Shown here piece by piece: positions 12,919 through 22,310 of a stretch of 64,000 bases of DNA (positions are counted from its first letter, which is position 1; every line of letters starts with the position of its first letter). The stretch comes from Pinus tabuliformis (Eukaryota > Streptophyta > Pinopsida > Pinales > Pinaceae), in NCBI GenBank assembly GCA_031772625.1, contig CM062808.1, forward strand, positions 473,863,655 to 473,927,654, given 5' to 3'. The notes beneath the pieces were generated by a model. That model searched no databases. It was not told where the DNA came from and saw only the letters and a program-made list of their open reading frames with translations. A program made the position numbers and the translations under genes.

Positions 12919-14820
12919 TTACACATAATAGTTCTTCTGGACAAACCCTTTGCAGGGATCGGACCAAGGACTCCTTTGGTAGTCATAACTCATGGCTTCA
13001 AAGAGTTCCTCCTGTGAAGGCAAAACAAGTTCTAAGAAATCATGAGAACTACAAGGATCAAAAGAGGGAATTAAAGGGTCCCATGCCCCTATAGGATGAA
13101 TCTCTCGGTCAACTACCGGGACCAAGTCCCAAGAAGGAGAATAATAAGTCAAAGGATCCTTCTCAGAAGTAATTGAACATTGAGGACTCAATGCCACATA
13201 ATTCACTCGTGGCGGGGTAGAGTCTACTTGAACACTTGGAACAAACCAAGGGGCATTCTGCATTAAAGTCGAATTAGGGTGGTGATTATCAGATGCAAGT
13301 TGATCAATAGTGACAATATTCCCGTTATGAGGAAAGCACATTACTCGAAAGAGTGAAGACACCACAGCATTCATAGCATAGACATAATCACGCCCAAGTA
13401 GCATATTAAAGTCTAAAGGGCTATCAACCACCATCATATCGATTAAAACAGTCTTCCCACCTAAAGTGATAGGCACTTGAGGAAGAACACCCATAGATTC
13501 ACCAGACCTTCTATCATAGGCTAACAATTGACTCTGAGCTGTCAACAACTTTGGGGAACCCAAAGCTTTCCAAGTCAAAGAGGATATAATACTTGCAGAG
13601 GATCCTTCATCCACCATACATCGATAGACATTTGTGGAATTCACTCTGACCTTTATTTGGAAAGGTGCAGCGGAAGGAAGACGAGGCTCAACAAGACTAT
13701 CCCAATCAAAGGAAACACTCTTAGCACTTGGAGGGGGAACATTCGAAGTAACCGGAATGCCCCCTATACTAGAAGACTCTGTACTAGAGATCAAACAGAC
13801 TCTTTTGTTAGGCACTTCACCCCCCAAAAGAGGAGTGTAATCGGCCAGCGATTGCACTGGCTTTACCACATTATCAACCAATGGTTGATGGGATTGATGA
13901 GAAACCATATCAAGTGTACGAGTAGAAGTACTTTCAGACTCGGACCATATCCTTTGAACCTCTGGAATACCAGGGAATAAATGAGTAAGATGGTCTCCCT
14001 TGCATATCTTACAAGGGAACTTAGGTTTAAAACTTCGACGTCTAGGTTTCTTATCAACCTCCATTCCACCAACATGACTAGCAGTGGTTTGCGGAGAGTC
14101 CTGAACATGACTTTCAGAGGTCGGTGACGCTTTGCTAGTATGACTCGCATTGAATAGACTCATGCCCCCAGCATGACTTGCAGCGGCTGAAGACTCATCT
14201 CCCACATGACTCGCAGAGGTTGAAGATGAAGTGCTAGTATGACTTGCAGTGACTAAACTTGTGCCCCCAGCATGACTTGCAGCGGCTGAAGACTCATCTC
14301 CAACATGACTCGCAGAGGTTGAAGATGAAGTGCTAGTGTGACTTGCAGTGACTAAACTTGTGCCCCCAGCATGACTTGCAGTGGCTGAAGACTCATCTCC
14401 AACATGACTGGCAGAGGTTGAAGATGAAGGGATAGAATTATTCTTCTTCTTTGACTTCCTCTTTCTGCTCTTTTTAGATTTCTTGTGACAAGAAGGAGGA
14501 GAAGAAGGAACCCCAGATTTCTCTTTGAAAGAAGATGAACAATTAGCACCCATGTGATGCCCTTGAAATAAAGCATTCAACTGAGAGGCTTCAAGGGAAT
14601 TTGGAATATTCGGAGTGGACCATAGCCAAACGGGTAGTCCAATATTCAACCCAGGAATATTCAAAGTGGCCATCAAGGGAGTACCGACGTTTCCAAAGAA
14701 AGGAAAAGCACAAGGATCCCCTTTTGGAAGGGTACCTTGGTTGGTTTCCACAAGAATATTAGCCATATTAAATTGATCCAAAGACCCTTCCCCTACGGGA
14801 ATGTAGAAATAACTCTTCAA
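12919..14820 (-). CDS. Gag-like/retropepsin protein of element B
   Basis: A single 633-codon minus-strand frame. Domains in order: a short N-terminal segment with PLMATLNIPGL (about residues 46-57) resembling the beginning of D's Gag core; a basic run KKSKKSRKRKSKKK (about 110-125); three tandem ~33-residue Ser/Thr/Ala/His repeats built on SASHVGDESS (about 135-235); a CX2CX3HX4C knuckle CKICKGDHLTHLF-like (about 280-292, next to KPKFPC); and an aspartic-protease-like domain with MVDEGSSASIIS (about 405-416) and NMLLGRDYVYAMN (about 480). The C-terminal ~140 residues are unassigned. No capsid core, RT or integrase is present. It probably packaged RNA using proteins of a D-like helper, which is an inference. 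The start codon could be slightly further in (MANILVETNQ). Confidence 0.82.
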   Translation of the reverse strand: MKSYFYIPVGEGSLDQFNMANILVETNQGTLPKGDPCAFPFFGNVGTPLMATLNIPGLNIGLPVWLWSTPNIPNSLEASQLNALFQGHHMGANCSSSFKEKSGVPSSPPSCHKKSKKSRKRKSKKKNNSIPSSSTSASHVGDESSATASHAGGTSLVTASHTSTSSSTSASHVGDESSAAASHAGGTSLVTASHTSTSSSTSASHVGDESSAAASHAGGMSLFNASHTSKASPTSESHVQDSPQTTASHVGGMEVDKKPRRRSFKPKFPCKICKGDHLTHLFPGIPEVQRIWSESESTSTRTLDMVSHQSHQPLVDNVVKPVQSLADYTPLLGGEVPNKRVCLISSTESSSIGGIPVTSNVPPPSAKSVSFDWDSLVEPRLPSAAPFQIKVRVNSTNVYRCMVDEGSSASIISSLTWKALGSPKLLTAQSQLLAYDRRSGESMGVLPQVPITLGGKTVLIDMMVVDSPLDFNMLLGRDYVYAMNAVVSSLFRVMCFPHNGNIVTIDQLASDNHHPNSTLMQNAPWFVPSVQVDSTPPRVNYVALSPQCSITSEKDPLTYYSPSWDLVPVVDREIHPIGAWDPLIPSFDPCSSHDFLELVLPSQEELFEAMSYDYQRSPWSDPCKGFVQKNYYV

Positions 14821-16993
14821 CTAATATGAATAAGCAATCAAAACCTTTTCCCTTGAGGAGGCAACTCCACAACTTCTGAAAGAACGACCAAAAGCCTTTC
14901 AAGATTGGTAGAGTGGTAAGCCGGTCACTCAGAACACAAAGTCCAAACGTGACTAGACAAAAATACCTAAAGCCAACTATATACAAGGAGCAAAGAGCAC
15001 ACACTATAAAGTCCCCAAAGATACAACCAGTCAAACAACTTCCAAGTATTTCCGCTCCGGGTGATGAGGATCGGACACCAAAATACAAGAAAGTGGAGTC
15101 AGGGGCCTTCCGAAGATAGTCTGGGATAATGATGGCCCAGCCCTATCAGCGAAGGTATCAGAGGAAGTTACACTAACCTCCTAACAACAGCCTATGCCGG
15201 TGCAAGCCCCCAAGCTTCGCAAGGGTGCCCTCCAGTAGTACTGTCGAGAGTGATGCAACGTCAACCTCAGGTGCCACGGGATTCCCCTCTGCAGCCACCT
15301 GTGTAGATCCCTAGGAGAGGCAACTATGGACACCAACTCGTCGCAGAAGCCAGGTGGAACAGTCGTGAGGTAAGTTCGGACAAGTAGGAGAGGGGGTATC
15401 TCTCTTCCCTGTCTTCACAGACCCTCATGCTTAACTCCCAGATCCGGAGCTTTCCTGGTCTTCCTAACACTATTTGATTTTCTCTCATAATTCAAACTCT
15501 TATGTTTGACGTTTTATGTGGCCTTGGAGAGTTAACTCTCCACTCGCCTAATCCAAGGCCCTAAAATCCTAAACTTGTTGGTGTAACTGACTAAAACAAA
15601 AAGTTCTAGTGGATTTTAATTAGCGCTTGATTTTATTAGGTTGTTCTTTAAGTCACAAGGTAATGGCGATCAAACTTGTGGTGTTTTTTGGACGCAAAAA
15701 GAAATTAATAAAACTTAGCTACATGCATATGCACTTTTTGTTTTCGATGAAGAGCAATTTCTATGAGGTTCAGAGGAACTTCAAATAAAACAAAGTTTTT
15801 TGCTTTCTTTTCAGACTCCACACTCACAAAAGCTAACAAAGCTATGTATGCATAAAAAGGGATGCAAATCTATCCTAATGCAACAACTATATGTGAATGC
15901 AAGATTTTAAGACTACTCTGCAAACAAAGAAGGAAAGTTGCTCACTTATCAAATTTGCCTTGCCACTAAAATGCTTAGATAGAATATGATGTGCTACCAA
16001 TCATTTCGTCCAAACAATAAAAACAATTTCTAAGATAAACATAAAGCACTTTCACTTCGCAAAAAAGGAAATCAAATGAAAAGCAAGTTTAAGAAAGCGA
16101 AACTTAAAACTTTCAAAAAAATTTCTTTCAAACAACAAGCAAAGAAGTCTTTTTCAAAGAATGCTCTCAAAAATACTGACACTAATGCTTGAAGAATAGG
16201 CAACCAAACACTTTTGCGAATTGACACCTTTCAAATGATGAAAACCCAACAAAAATAAATGTGTTTGAAATCGCTCTTGACAATCAAAAGCAACAATGAA
16301 AGTCCAAAAGATCAAAAGACAAGTTTCAAGAAAATGGTAACAAACAACTTTCTCGAAACGAAGGAGCAAATGGTGACAAAAATGGTTTTGTTAAGCAAAC
16401 AAAAGGGTCACCGAAACAAAATGAACACAAAGATCGAATCCAATCTTCCTACTCTGCCAAAACAGAGCAATCAAGATTCTTAACCAGAAATCTTGTATGT
16501 CAAAAAACAATGACGCTTGCAATCAACGAAAACAAGACTAATACTCCTTATAACTAGAGAGCGTTCAGAACAATATGCCCCCTGTTAAACAGAGGACTGT
16601 TATTGGAAAATGACTGCTTCAAACTTACCCAAACCACCAGACAGACATTCAGCAAAAAGAAAATTTATAAATCCTGAAAATTATGTAATATACGCGCCTG
16701 CAGTGATGTGCAGAATGCGTGTACACGCGACTGTAACTGAGGAAACCTGCGTATACGCGGGTTCACTTAGCTCAACTTGCGTATATACGCTTCTGTAATC
16801 CATAAAAGCAACGTATCTGAAGATTTTCAAGAAAAATAAAAAAACACGGACTGAAAAAACTAGAAAAGCTTAGAGTTCAAGAACAGATCAGATAGTCAGA
16901 GCCAGCAAACAGAGGGGCTGAGCCTTGATTGGCTTGAAGACTACCCAAACTAGGAACAACAAGAGTGTTGTTCCCCAGCGGAGTCGCCAATTC
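14821..16993 (-). other. 5' leader and primer-binding site of element B
   Basis: The primer-binding site TGGCGACTCCGCTGGGG reads on the minus strand at 16,989-16,973, four bases from the LTR end. This form is typical of Tat/Ogre elements. The leader holds a GCGTATA/ACGC cluster at 16,690-16,795, an A/T-rich stretch to about 15,620, the conserved hairpin and a GC-richer block (about 15,060-15,420). Small open frames (for example 16,259-16,483) are low-complexity and unsupported. Confidence 0.75.
15520..15560 (-). promoter_or_regulatory. Conserved leader hairpin in element B
   Basis: GGCCTTGG (15,520-15,527) pairs with CCAAGGCC (15,553-15,560). Inside lies GGAGAG-TTAA-CTCTCC. It is 41 bp long, identical in length to the hairpin of A, and homologous to the 35-bp hairpin of D. 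Confidence 0.65.
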
Positions 16994-18012
16994 TGGTTGA
17001 GGGGAAAGTACCCCTAGGGTCCTTTGGGTTAAGACTCTACCAGAATGAAAATTGGTTATTCAAAGAAACACACACACAGCCATTATCTTTACTGTAAGCA
17101 AATTCTGATGTTGAGGGTACGTACCTAAGGTCCTACGTTCGAGAAGGCCTTTAGGGTCCAAACCCTTCTTGGAGTTCCCTTCTTCTCCTTTGACCTGTAA
17201 AATAAACAAATCAAAGAACACAACAGTACATGGACAAATACTTAAACACAAACCATCTTCATGCTATAAAGTTAGTTATAAAAATCTTTAAGTAACTATT
17301 TGCATAAGAATTCAAGACAAGAATCTCATAAGCACAAAGAAAGATTGTTTCGGGAACCAAGACGTGTTTCTTTATATAAAGGCAATTAAAGTACATATAA
17401 CGGAAAGATTTCACCTGAAACACCTTCAGCAGGCTCCAAGCAAAGCTTCCTCCCGGATTCGTTCCAGCCTCAAGCCTCCAACAAGAGCTCCTTCCAAGTC
17501 TTACTCAATGGTGATATAAAAGATGAATGATCACCAATACACATGGAAACAAGGGTTTCCTATGCAAAATGGGGGAAGTGCAGAAGGCACCAAGGACTTC
17601 AGACCTGGTCTAAGGGGAAAAACTCAGCATAATAATCTTGCTCTCTTTTCTCTCTCCTCTCTTCCTTAGGCCTTCCCTTTGATGTCTTTTTATACCATCT
17701 CCAAAGTATTTTTTTAGTTAGGAGTTGGTTGGGAACAGTTGGGCCACGGGCACTAACAGGTGATCAGCAGGTAAAACCCACGATCTCCGCCCAAAAATAA
17801 GGAATTATTTATTTTTTTTAAGTGTTTTAATACATACACGCGGGTTGGGTATACACAGACCCGCATGTACACGCGTTTAACTCAGGGCAATGTCGCGTAT
17901 AAGGGATAAAACACTGTTTTTTAATTTTTAGGACCAAGTCTGGAAGGAGGGGTTGCCCTAGGCCATGAGTGCAGCATCATAGACCATAAGAGTGAGATTT
18001 GGAGCTATAACA
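16994..18012 (-). repeat. 5' LTR of element B
   Basis: 1,019 bp, TGTTATAG...CTCAACCA on the minus strand, followed by the primer-binding site. It is the partner of 9,306-10,320. The GCGTATA-type cluster is at about 17,830-17,905. Confidence 0.9.
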
Positions 18013-18017
18013 CTAGC
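18013..18017. repeat. Target-site duplication of element B (right copy, CTAGC)
   Basis: CTAGC directly follows the 5' LTR edge and matches 9,301-9,305. Element C sequence continues on both sides. Confidence 0.92.
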
Positions 18018-19440
18018 AAATAGTGTCGGTACTTCTAGAGCGCATACACCATAGCTAGCCCCTCGCATTCAGTGGTAGAATAGTTCTTCTCTGCTTTGGA
18101 TAATCTACAGCTTGTGAATGCAATAAGATGGTCCAAGCCTTTGCCTTCATCTTGTGTTAGTACTGCCCCCAGCGCTATACATGACGCATCAACATGTACA
18201 TTGAACTCTTTCTTCTAGTCCGAGAAGACTAGAATCGGCATGGTAACCATCTTTTCTTTCAATATATCCAAGCTTTTCTTATAGTCATTGTTCTAGCAGA
18301 ACGTGACATCCTCCTTCAACAATTTTTCCATCGGCGTGGTGATCTGGGCATTGCCTTTGATAAACTTTCTGTAATATCCTGTATGTCCTAGAGTAGCGCG
18401 CATATGTTTCACACTCCTCGGCGCTTCCAAGTTCAGTATCACCATGATCTTCATGGGGTCTACCATCAATCCTTGTCTGCAAACCACATGCCCTAATAGG
18501 TTCCCAAAAAGAATTCAAAACATACACTTCTTGAGATTGAGTGTGATTTGGTATCTTCGACAAGTATCTAGCATCAGACGCAAGCTCGCTACATGGTGCT
18601 TAACCAACCCAAATACAGTCTAACCATCAAAATATACCTCTAGGAACTTATGAATAAATTCCTTGAATGCCGCAATAACCACACGCGAAAATATTGCAGG
18701 CGCATTCTTCAATCCAAACGGAATTACGGTGTATTGAAAACAACCCCACTCAGTCGCGAAGGTTGTCTTGCTCCTGTCCTCTGGCACGATTTTGATTTGG
18801 TGGTACCCAGAGAACCCATCAGTGAAGTAATATACTTCCTGGCCACCTACATTGTCCAATGCTTCATCCGTAAATAGAGTTGGGAAAGGATCATGCACAC
18901 AAGTGTCATTCAATTTTCTGAGATCCACGCATATCCTTATCTCATCCTTCTGCTTCTTCTCTTGCACCACCATTGGGCTTACCCAATCGGATTCTTCCAC
19001 AGGCTTAATGATGCCTGCCACTAGCATCTTGTCTAGTTCTAAGCTGACCTTTTCCTTGTATTTTGGATTGAGGTGGTAAGGCCTCTGCTTAACTGGCTTC
19101 GTGGCGGGCTTTAATGTGATCTTCATCACTCCTAGATCTCTGATTATTCCTTTCAAATTCGTAAACTTGGTAGGGAATAAGTCCTGGTATTCGTGGAGAA
19201 ATTCAGTGACCTTATCCACCATCACGTTGTCCTAGTAGTCTCCAATCTTCACAAATTTGGGTTCTGCCTCCGTACCAAAGTTCACTTGTTTTGTTTTCAC
19301 TGGTGCGATTATATCAAGGTTCTCAATCTGTGGTCCTTGAACCTCGCGGTGGCATTTTGTTTCCAGAATGTTAATCTTCCAGGGATCCTCATCCTCATCT
19401 TCAGTAGTTACATTATAACATTCGAGCGCATGACTTAGTT
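18018..19440 (-). pseudogene. Element C: reverse transcriptase and start of RNase H
   Basis: The minus-strand gypsy RT shows KPVKQRPYHLNPKYKEKV (about 19,080-19,030), DWVSPMVVQEKKQKDEIRICVDLRKLND (about 19,000-18,910), FTDGFSGYHQIKI (about 18,810), FGLKNAPAIFSR (about 18,700) and the thumb/connection motif LGHTGYYRKFIKG (about 18,380-18,350). The opening of RNase H reaches 18,018. B interrupts the element here. The domain order and motifs are those of Ty3/gypsy pol. A heavily decayed fossil. Confidence 0.85.
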
Positions 19441-19456
19441 GGGTAGCCCATTCAGG

Positions 19457-20010
19457 CTAAATTAGGTCTAAAGGATCTTGCAGTATCCTAAAGATGGCGA
19501 CTTTCACCTCTTGTAGTGCCTCATCAATATTGTCAAACCTGTCCTCAAAACTGAATGTCATCATGAATCCTTTGCGTAGGATATCCCAGTCACTTGTCCC
19601 ATGGTGGAGCTCTATTTCTATATAACAATTCATTGGGATAACATCTAGGGTATGACAGAACAGGTGCACCCACTCAGGTTGGGGCTTTTCTCCATAAGCC
19701 TGCGTCCATTTGGCCAGATGCAGCGCGGATCATTCTGTCCATCGTACTTGTCTATCAGTCACATATTAGGCTTCCCAAGTCATGTTCTTATCATCCTCCT
19801 ACATTCACACCAATCATCAAAGCTTCCCTTGTGCGTACCCCACCATCTTGAGGGTGTTGCGTGCAGTGCCCAGTCCAAGGCCTGGAAGCGCTGCTTTTGT
19901 GGTACCTCCCTTTCAAATGCATCAAAAAAGATATCTACCTCATTTAGACCATCATAAATAGGTAGATTTCTTGCCTCTGACGACACACAGCACAGCGACC
20001 AGGTCATCAT
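19457..20010 (-). pseudogene. Element C: two Gag-like modules between protease and RT
   Basis: One module (about 20,010-19,790) contains LPIYDGLNEVDIFFDAFE, then ALDWALHATPSRWWG. The other (19,669-19,457) contains LFCHTLDVIPMNCYIEIEL and DWDILRKGFMMTFSFED. Both follow the retrotransposon-Gag pattern: a start motif, a helix with AL...L..A..WW/WY, then W..L...F...F. They lie after the protease and before RT, although C already has a Gag with zinc knuckles at its 5' end. Assignment is by pattern only. They could instead be a lineage-specific spacer domain descended from Gag. Confidence 0.55.
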
Positions 20011-20900
20011 GTTGCAATTCAGTGTAGTTACTTCGTGTAACCAGTTCTGTCAGCGTTCTATTTCTTTGTCAGAATCCGAAGTGCAGGAACTCTCGCGATC
20101 CCATGTAATCTGTCCATCTACGGTGGGATTCACCTAGTATTGGTCTCACGATGTTATCTTATAGATGCAGTCCAGATCATCATCACTCTCATAATCGCAG
20201 ACTGGTTTCGTATAGTGCGATCCTTCAGTAGGATCTAGGGGTATTATTACGCGCAGTGATTTCTTCTCAAAGATCATCTTTCACTTCTTCAGATTGATTA
20301 CCTTGTTCATATTAGTTGCCCAGTTAATTCCCAGGAGTGCAGGGTAGGGATTTCTATCATCCCCTATCTCTATTACTTCAAAATCCACCAGCACGCTTGC
20401 TCCCTCAATATCCACGGTCACCCCCTATAGTCGCCCCATGGGGATGATTTTCTGCTGATTTGCCATCCTTAGTTGAATCGGAGACCATTACAATGCAGGT
20501 CTCCCCATTCGCTCCCAAGTTTTCTTCGGCAGGACATTTGCATCTAACCCTAGGTCCAAAATGACCTGATCCATTTCATACTCTCCTATTTGAGCGGTCA
20601 GTCTCATCTCCCGTCCCATCCTTGTTTTATGCTTGCCAATCTTTCATACTATGCAAGGCTCACCTAGCATGGTTCCAGCACATCTATTGATGAGTTCTTG
20701 TATCCCTTTCACAGCCTTATTGTTGCACAGTAACTTCATACAGGTTTCCAGGAAAGTTGTGAGCATAGAGGGGTCCATCTTTGGCTCAGGCTTATCCTTG
20801 CTTCCTAAGGTGGAGGCCTCAGCGAAGCTCTTCTTAGCTTCAATGAAGGTTTCATGAGCGCGCTCCAAATCGAACTCAACCTCTTTCATCGGGGCTTTGC
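20011..20900 (-). pseudogene. Element C: retropepsin-like region
   Basis: The minus-strand reading from about 20,889 gives an acidic/helical stretch (KEVEFDLERAHETFIEAKKS, LTTFLETCMKLL). A protease-like segment follows, with ILDLGLDANVLP near 20,555 and ALLGINWATNMNKVI near 20,320. DLG in this position and an LLG flap partner are typical of plant gypsy proteases. It continues toward the Gag-like modules. A fossil with several interruptions. Confidence 0.65.
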
Positions 20901-21258
20901 AAACCCATGTACTGCCTTCTAGCTATTTCCCCTTGTCATCCCCTATCACGATCCCACTCCTGAGCACTATGTTTACGTTCGAATCTTCTTCGCATGGCTC
21001 AGACCTCATCATCTACAGGTTATGAGTCGGTGGAGGTGGTAGCACCCCTTTGTCTCGTATCCTAGCTATCAGCATAGGACAATATTTTGTTTCATGATCA
21101 AACAAGGTTTAATACTTACACAACGGATGCGTTGGATTAGTGCAATCATGGGCATAGTGTCCCGGTACTCCGCAATTGTTGTAAATCCACTATTTGCGAC
21201 CTCTACTAGGTCCTCCTCTGCCTTGGCCTCGTTCGCACCCATGAAATCTTGTCCGCGC
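20901..21258 (-). pseudogene. Element C: end of Gag with zinc-knuckle-like motifs
   Basis: The minus-strand reading shows a Gly/Arg-rich stretch (GQGRGGPSRGRK, about 21,225-21,190), then GVPGHYAHDCTNPTHPLCK and a C-P motif (about 21,170-21,080), like CCHC knuckles. Element D was inserted at 21,258/21,259. The other side of the same Gag lies at 36,726 onward. Confidence 0.65.
21254..21258. repeat. Target-site duplication of element D (left copy, CGCGC)
   Basis: CGCGC precedes the LTR edge (TGTCAC...) at 21,259 and recurs at 36,726-36,730 after the other edge. Confidence 0.92.
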
Positions 21259-22310
21259 TGTCACGCGGAAAGAGTCGTTAATGCGGACACAACCGACCTT
21301 CCTAGAAAGCCTAAGACTTTCTAATGACAAATAAGACAAATAAGAGCAATCCTTCCCTAAATATGCTTTTACAATATGAGAAATCAAGTGTTTAGATCCT
21401 ACTTGTAATCCAACGCTGTTGTAGTAGTCCAACTTCGTTGATCTGGATGAGCTCCTCCTTCCCTTCGAAACCTGCATTCACCAACAATCAAACGATTAAA
21501 TAGCACCTGAATATCACATAAAATAAAACATATTTAACATATAGACCAAGGAGTATATGAAACAACTCATTAATAACAAATTGTTGAGAAGAATGGACTA
21601 ATTTGTATTAAAAGGTAACAAAAGGAACCATTACAACCTGAGCCTTGGTGTTGTGCAAGCTCCTCCCAGGGTCCACAAGAGTTCTCCCTTACTCTGATCA
21701 GCTCACCCACCTCCCAATGGAAACAAGTAAAGATGGTAATCTCTCCTCACAAGCTTCTACAAGGAAGTCCTAATTCCAGCAACATCTACCCTTAGGAATG
21801 TTCAGCTTTCAACCTCCCCTCCCTTTGGCCCAATGCCTGTATTTATAGTGCTCTAGAGGAAGTTATTCAGGTCCACCATCAATGGGATAAGCCCCTCTTT
21901 GGATGGGATAGCTTCCCTATTGATGGGATAAGTTCCTCTTTGGTAGGGATACATGAACCATCTGGAGGCACTTCATACACATCAAACATGCTTCTAGAAG
22001 ACTCTAGAAATGACCACAAGTAACTTTTTTGGAGTGAAACTTGCGCCTTTTGACCTTTACAGGAGTACGCACCCATCCCTTTACATACAGAGCGTACAAG
22101 TACGCAGGTTTTGTGAACTTGGGTTGCGTACCTGCAGGTAAGGCTAAGAGAAACTGCGTACCAGAGATAATTGACTTTAAATGACTTTTCTCTCTTTCTT
22201 GAAGTTTGACATGAAGAGCAGAGACATGAGACTTGCCAAGGAGGATAATATGACAGTGGATGGAGCCATACTAACTGCAAATAGTCATGGTGACATTTTT
22301 TAGTGTAACA
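21259..22310 (-). repeat. 3' LTR of element D
   Basis: The minus-strand LTR starts TGTTACACTAAA and ends GTGACA, 1,052 bp. Its partner is 35,674-36,725. It holds a cluster of GTACGC/GCGTAC motifs at 22,070-22,165. The 133-codon open frame inside both LTRs reflects their near identity, not a gene. Confidence 0.92.

Larger units (their letters stand above)
9306..18012 (-). mobile_element. Element B: complete-looking non-autonomous Tat-like LTR element
   Basis: An 8.7-kb minus-strand element with every hallmark of an intact insertion. It has two ~1,017-bp LTRs (5' 16,994-18,012; 3' 9,306-10,320), TG...CA ends, a primer-binding site (16,973-16,989), a polypurine tract (10,321-10,332) and a CTAGC duplication. 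Its only protein is a 633-codon gag-like/protease frame. No RT, RNase H or integrase is recognisable. Element A has the same composition, so this is the family's design and not damage to one copy. By eye the two LTRs differ at roughly 30 of ~1,017 positions, so the insertion is fairly young. It looks whole for what the family carries. Confidence 0.88.

Noticed and set aside
21879-22280. A 133-codon minus frame found in both LTRs of D (also 36,294-36,695)
   Set aside because: It is duplicated only because the LTRs are nearly identical. Composition and lack of domain motifs do not support a gene.
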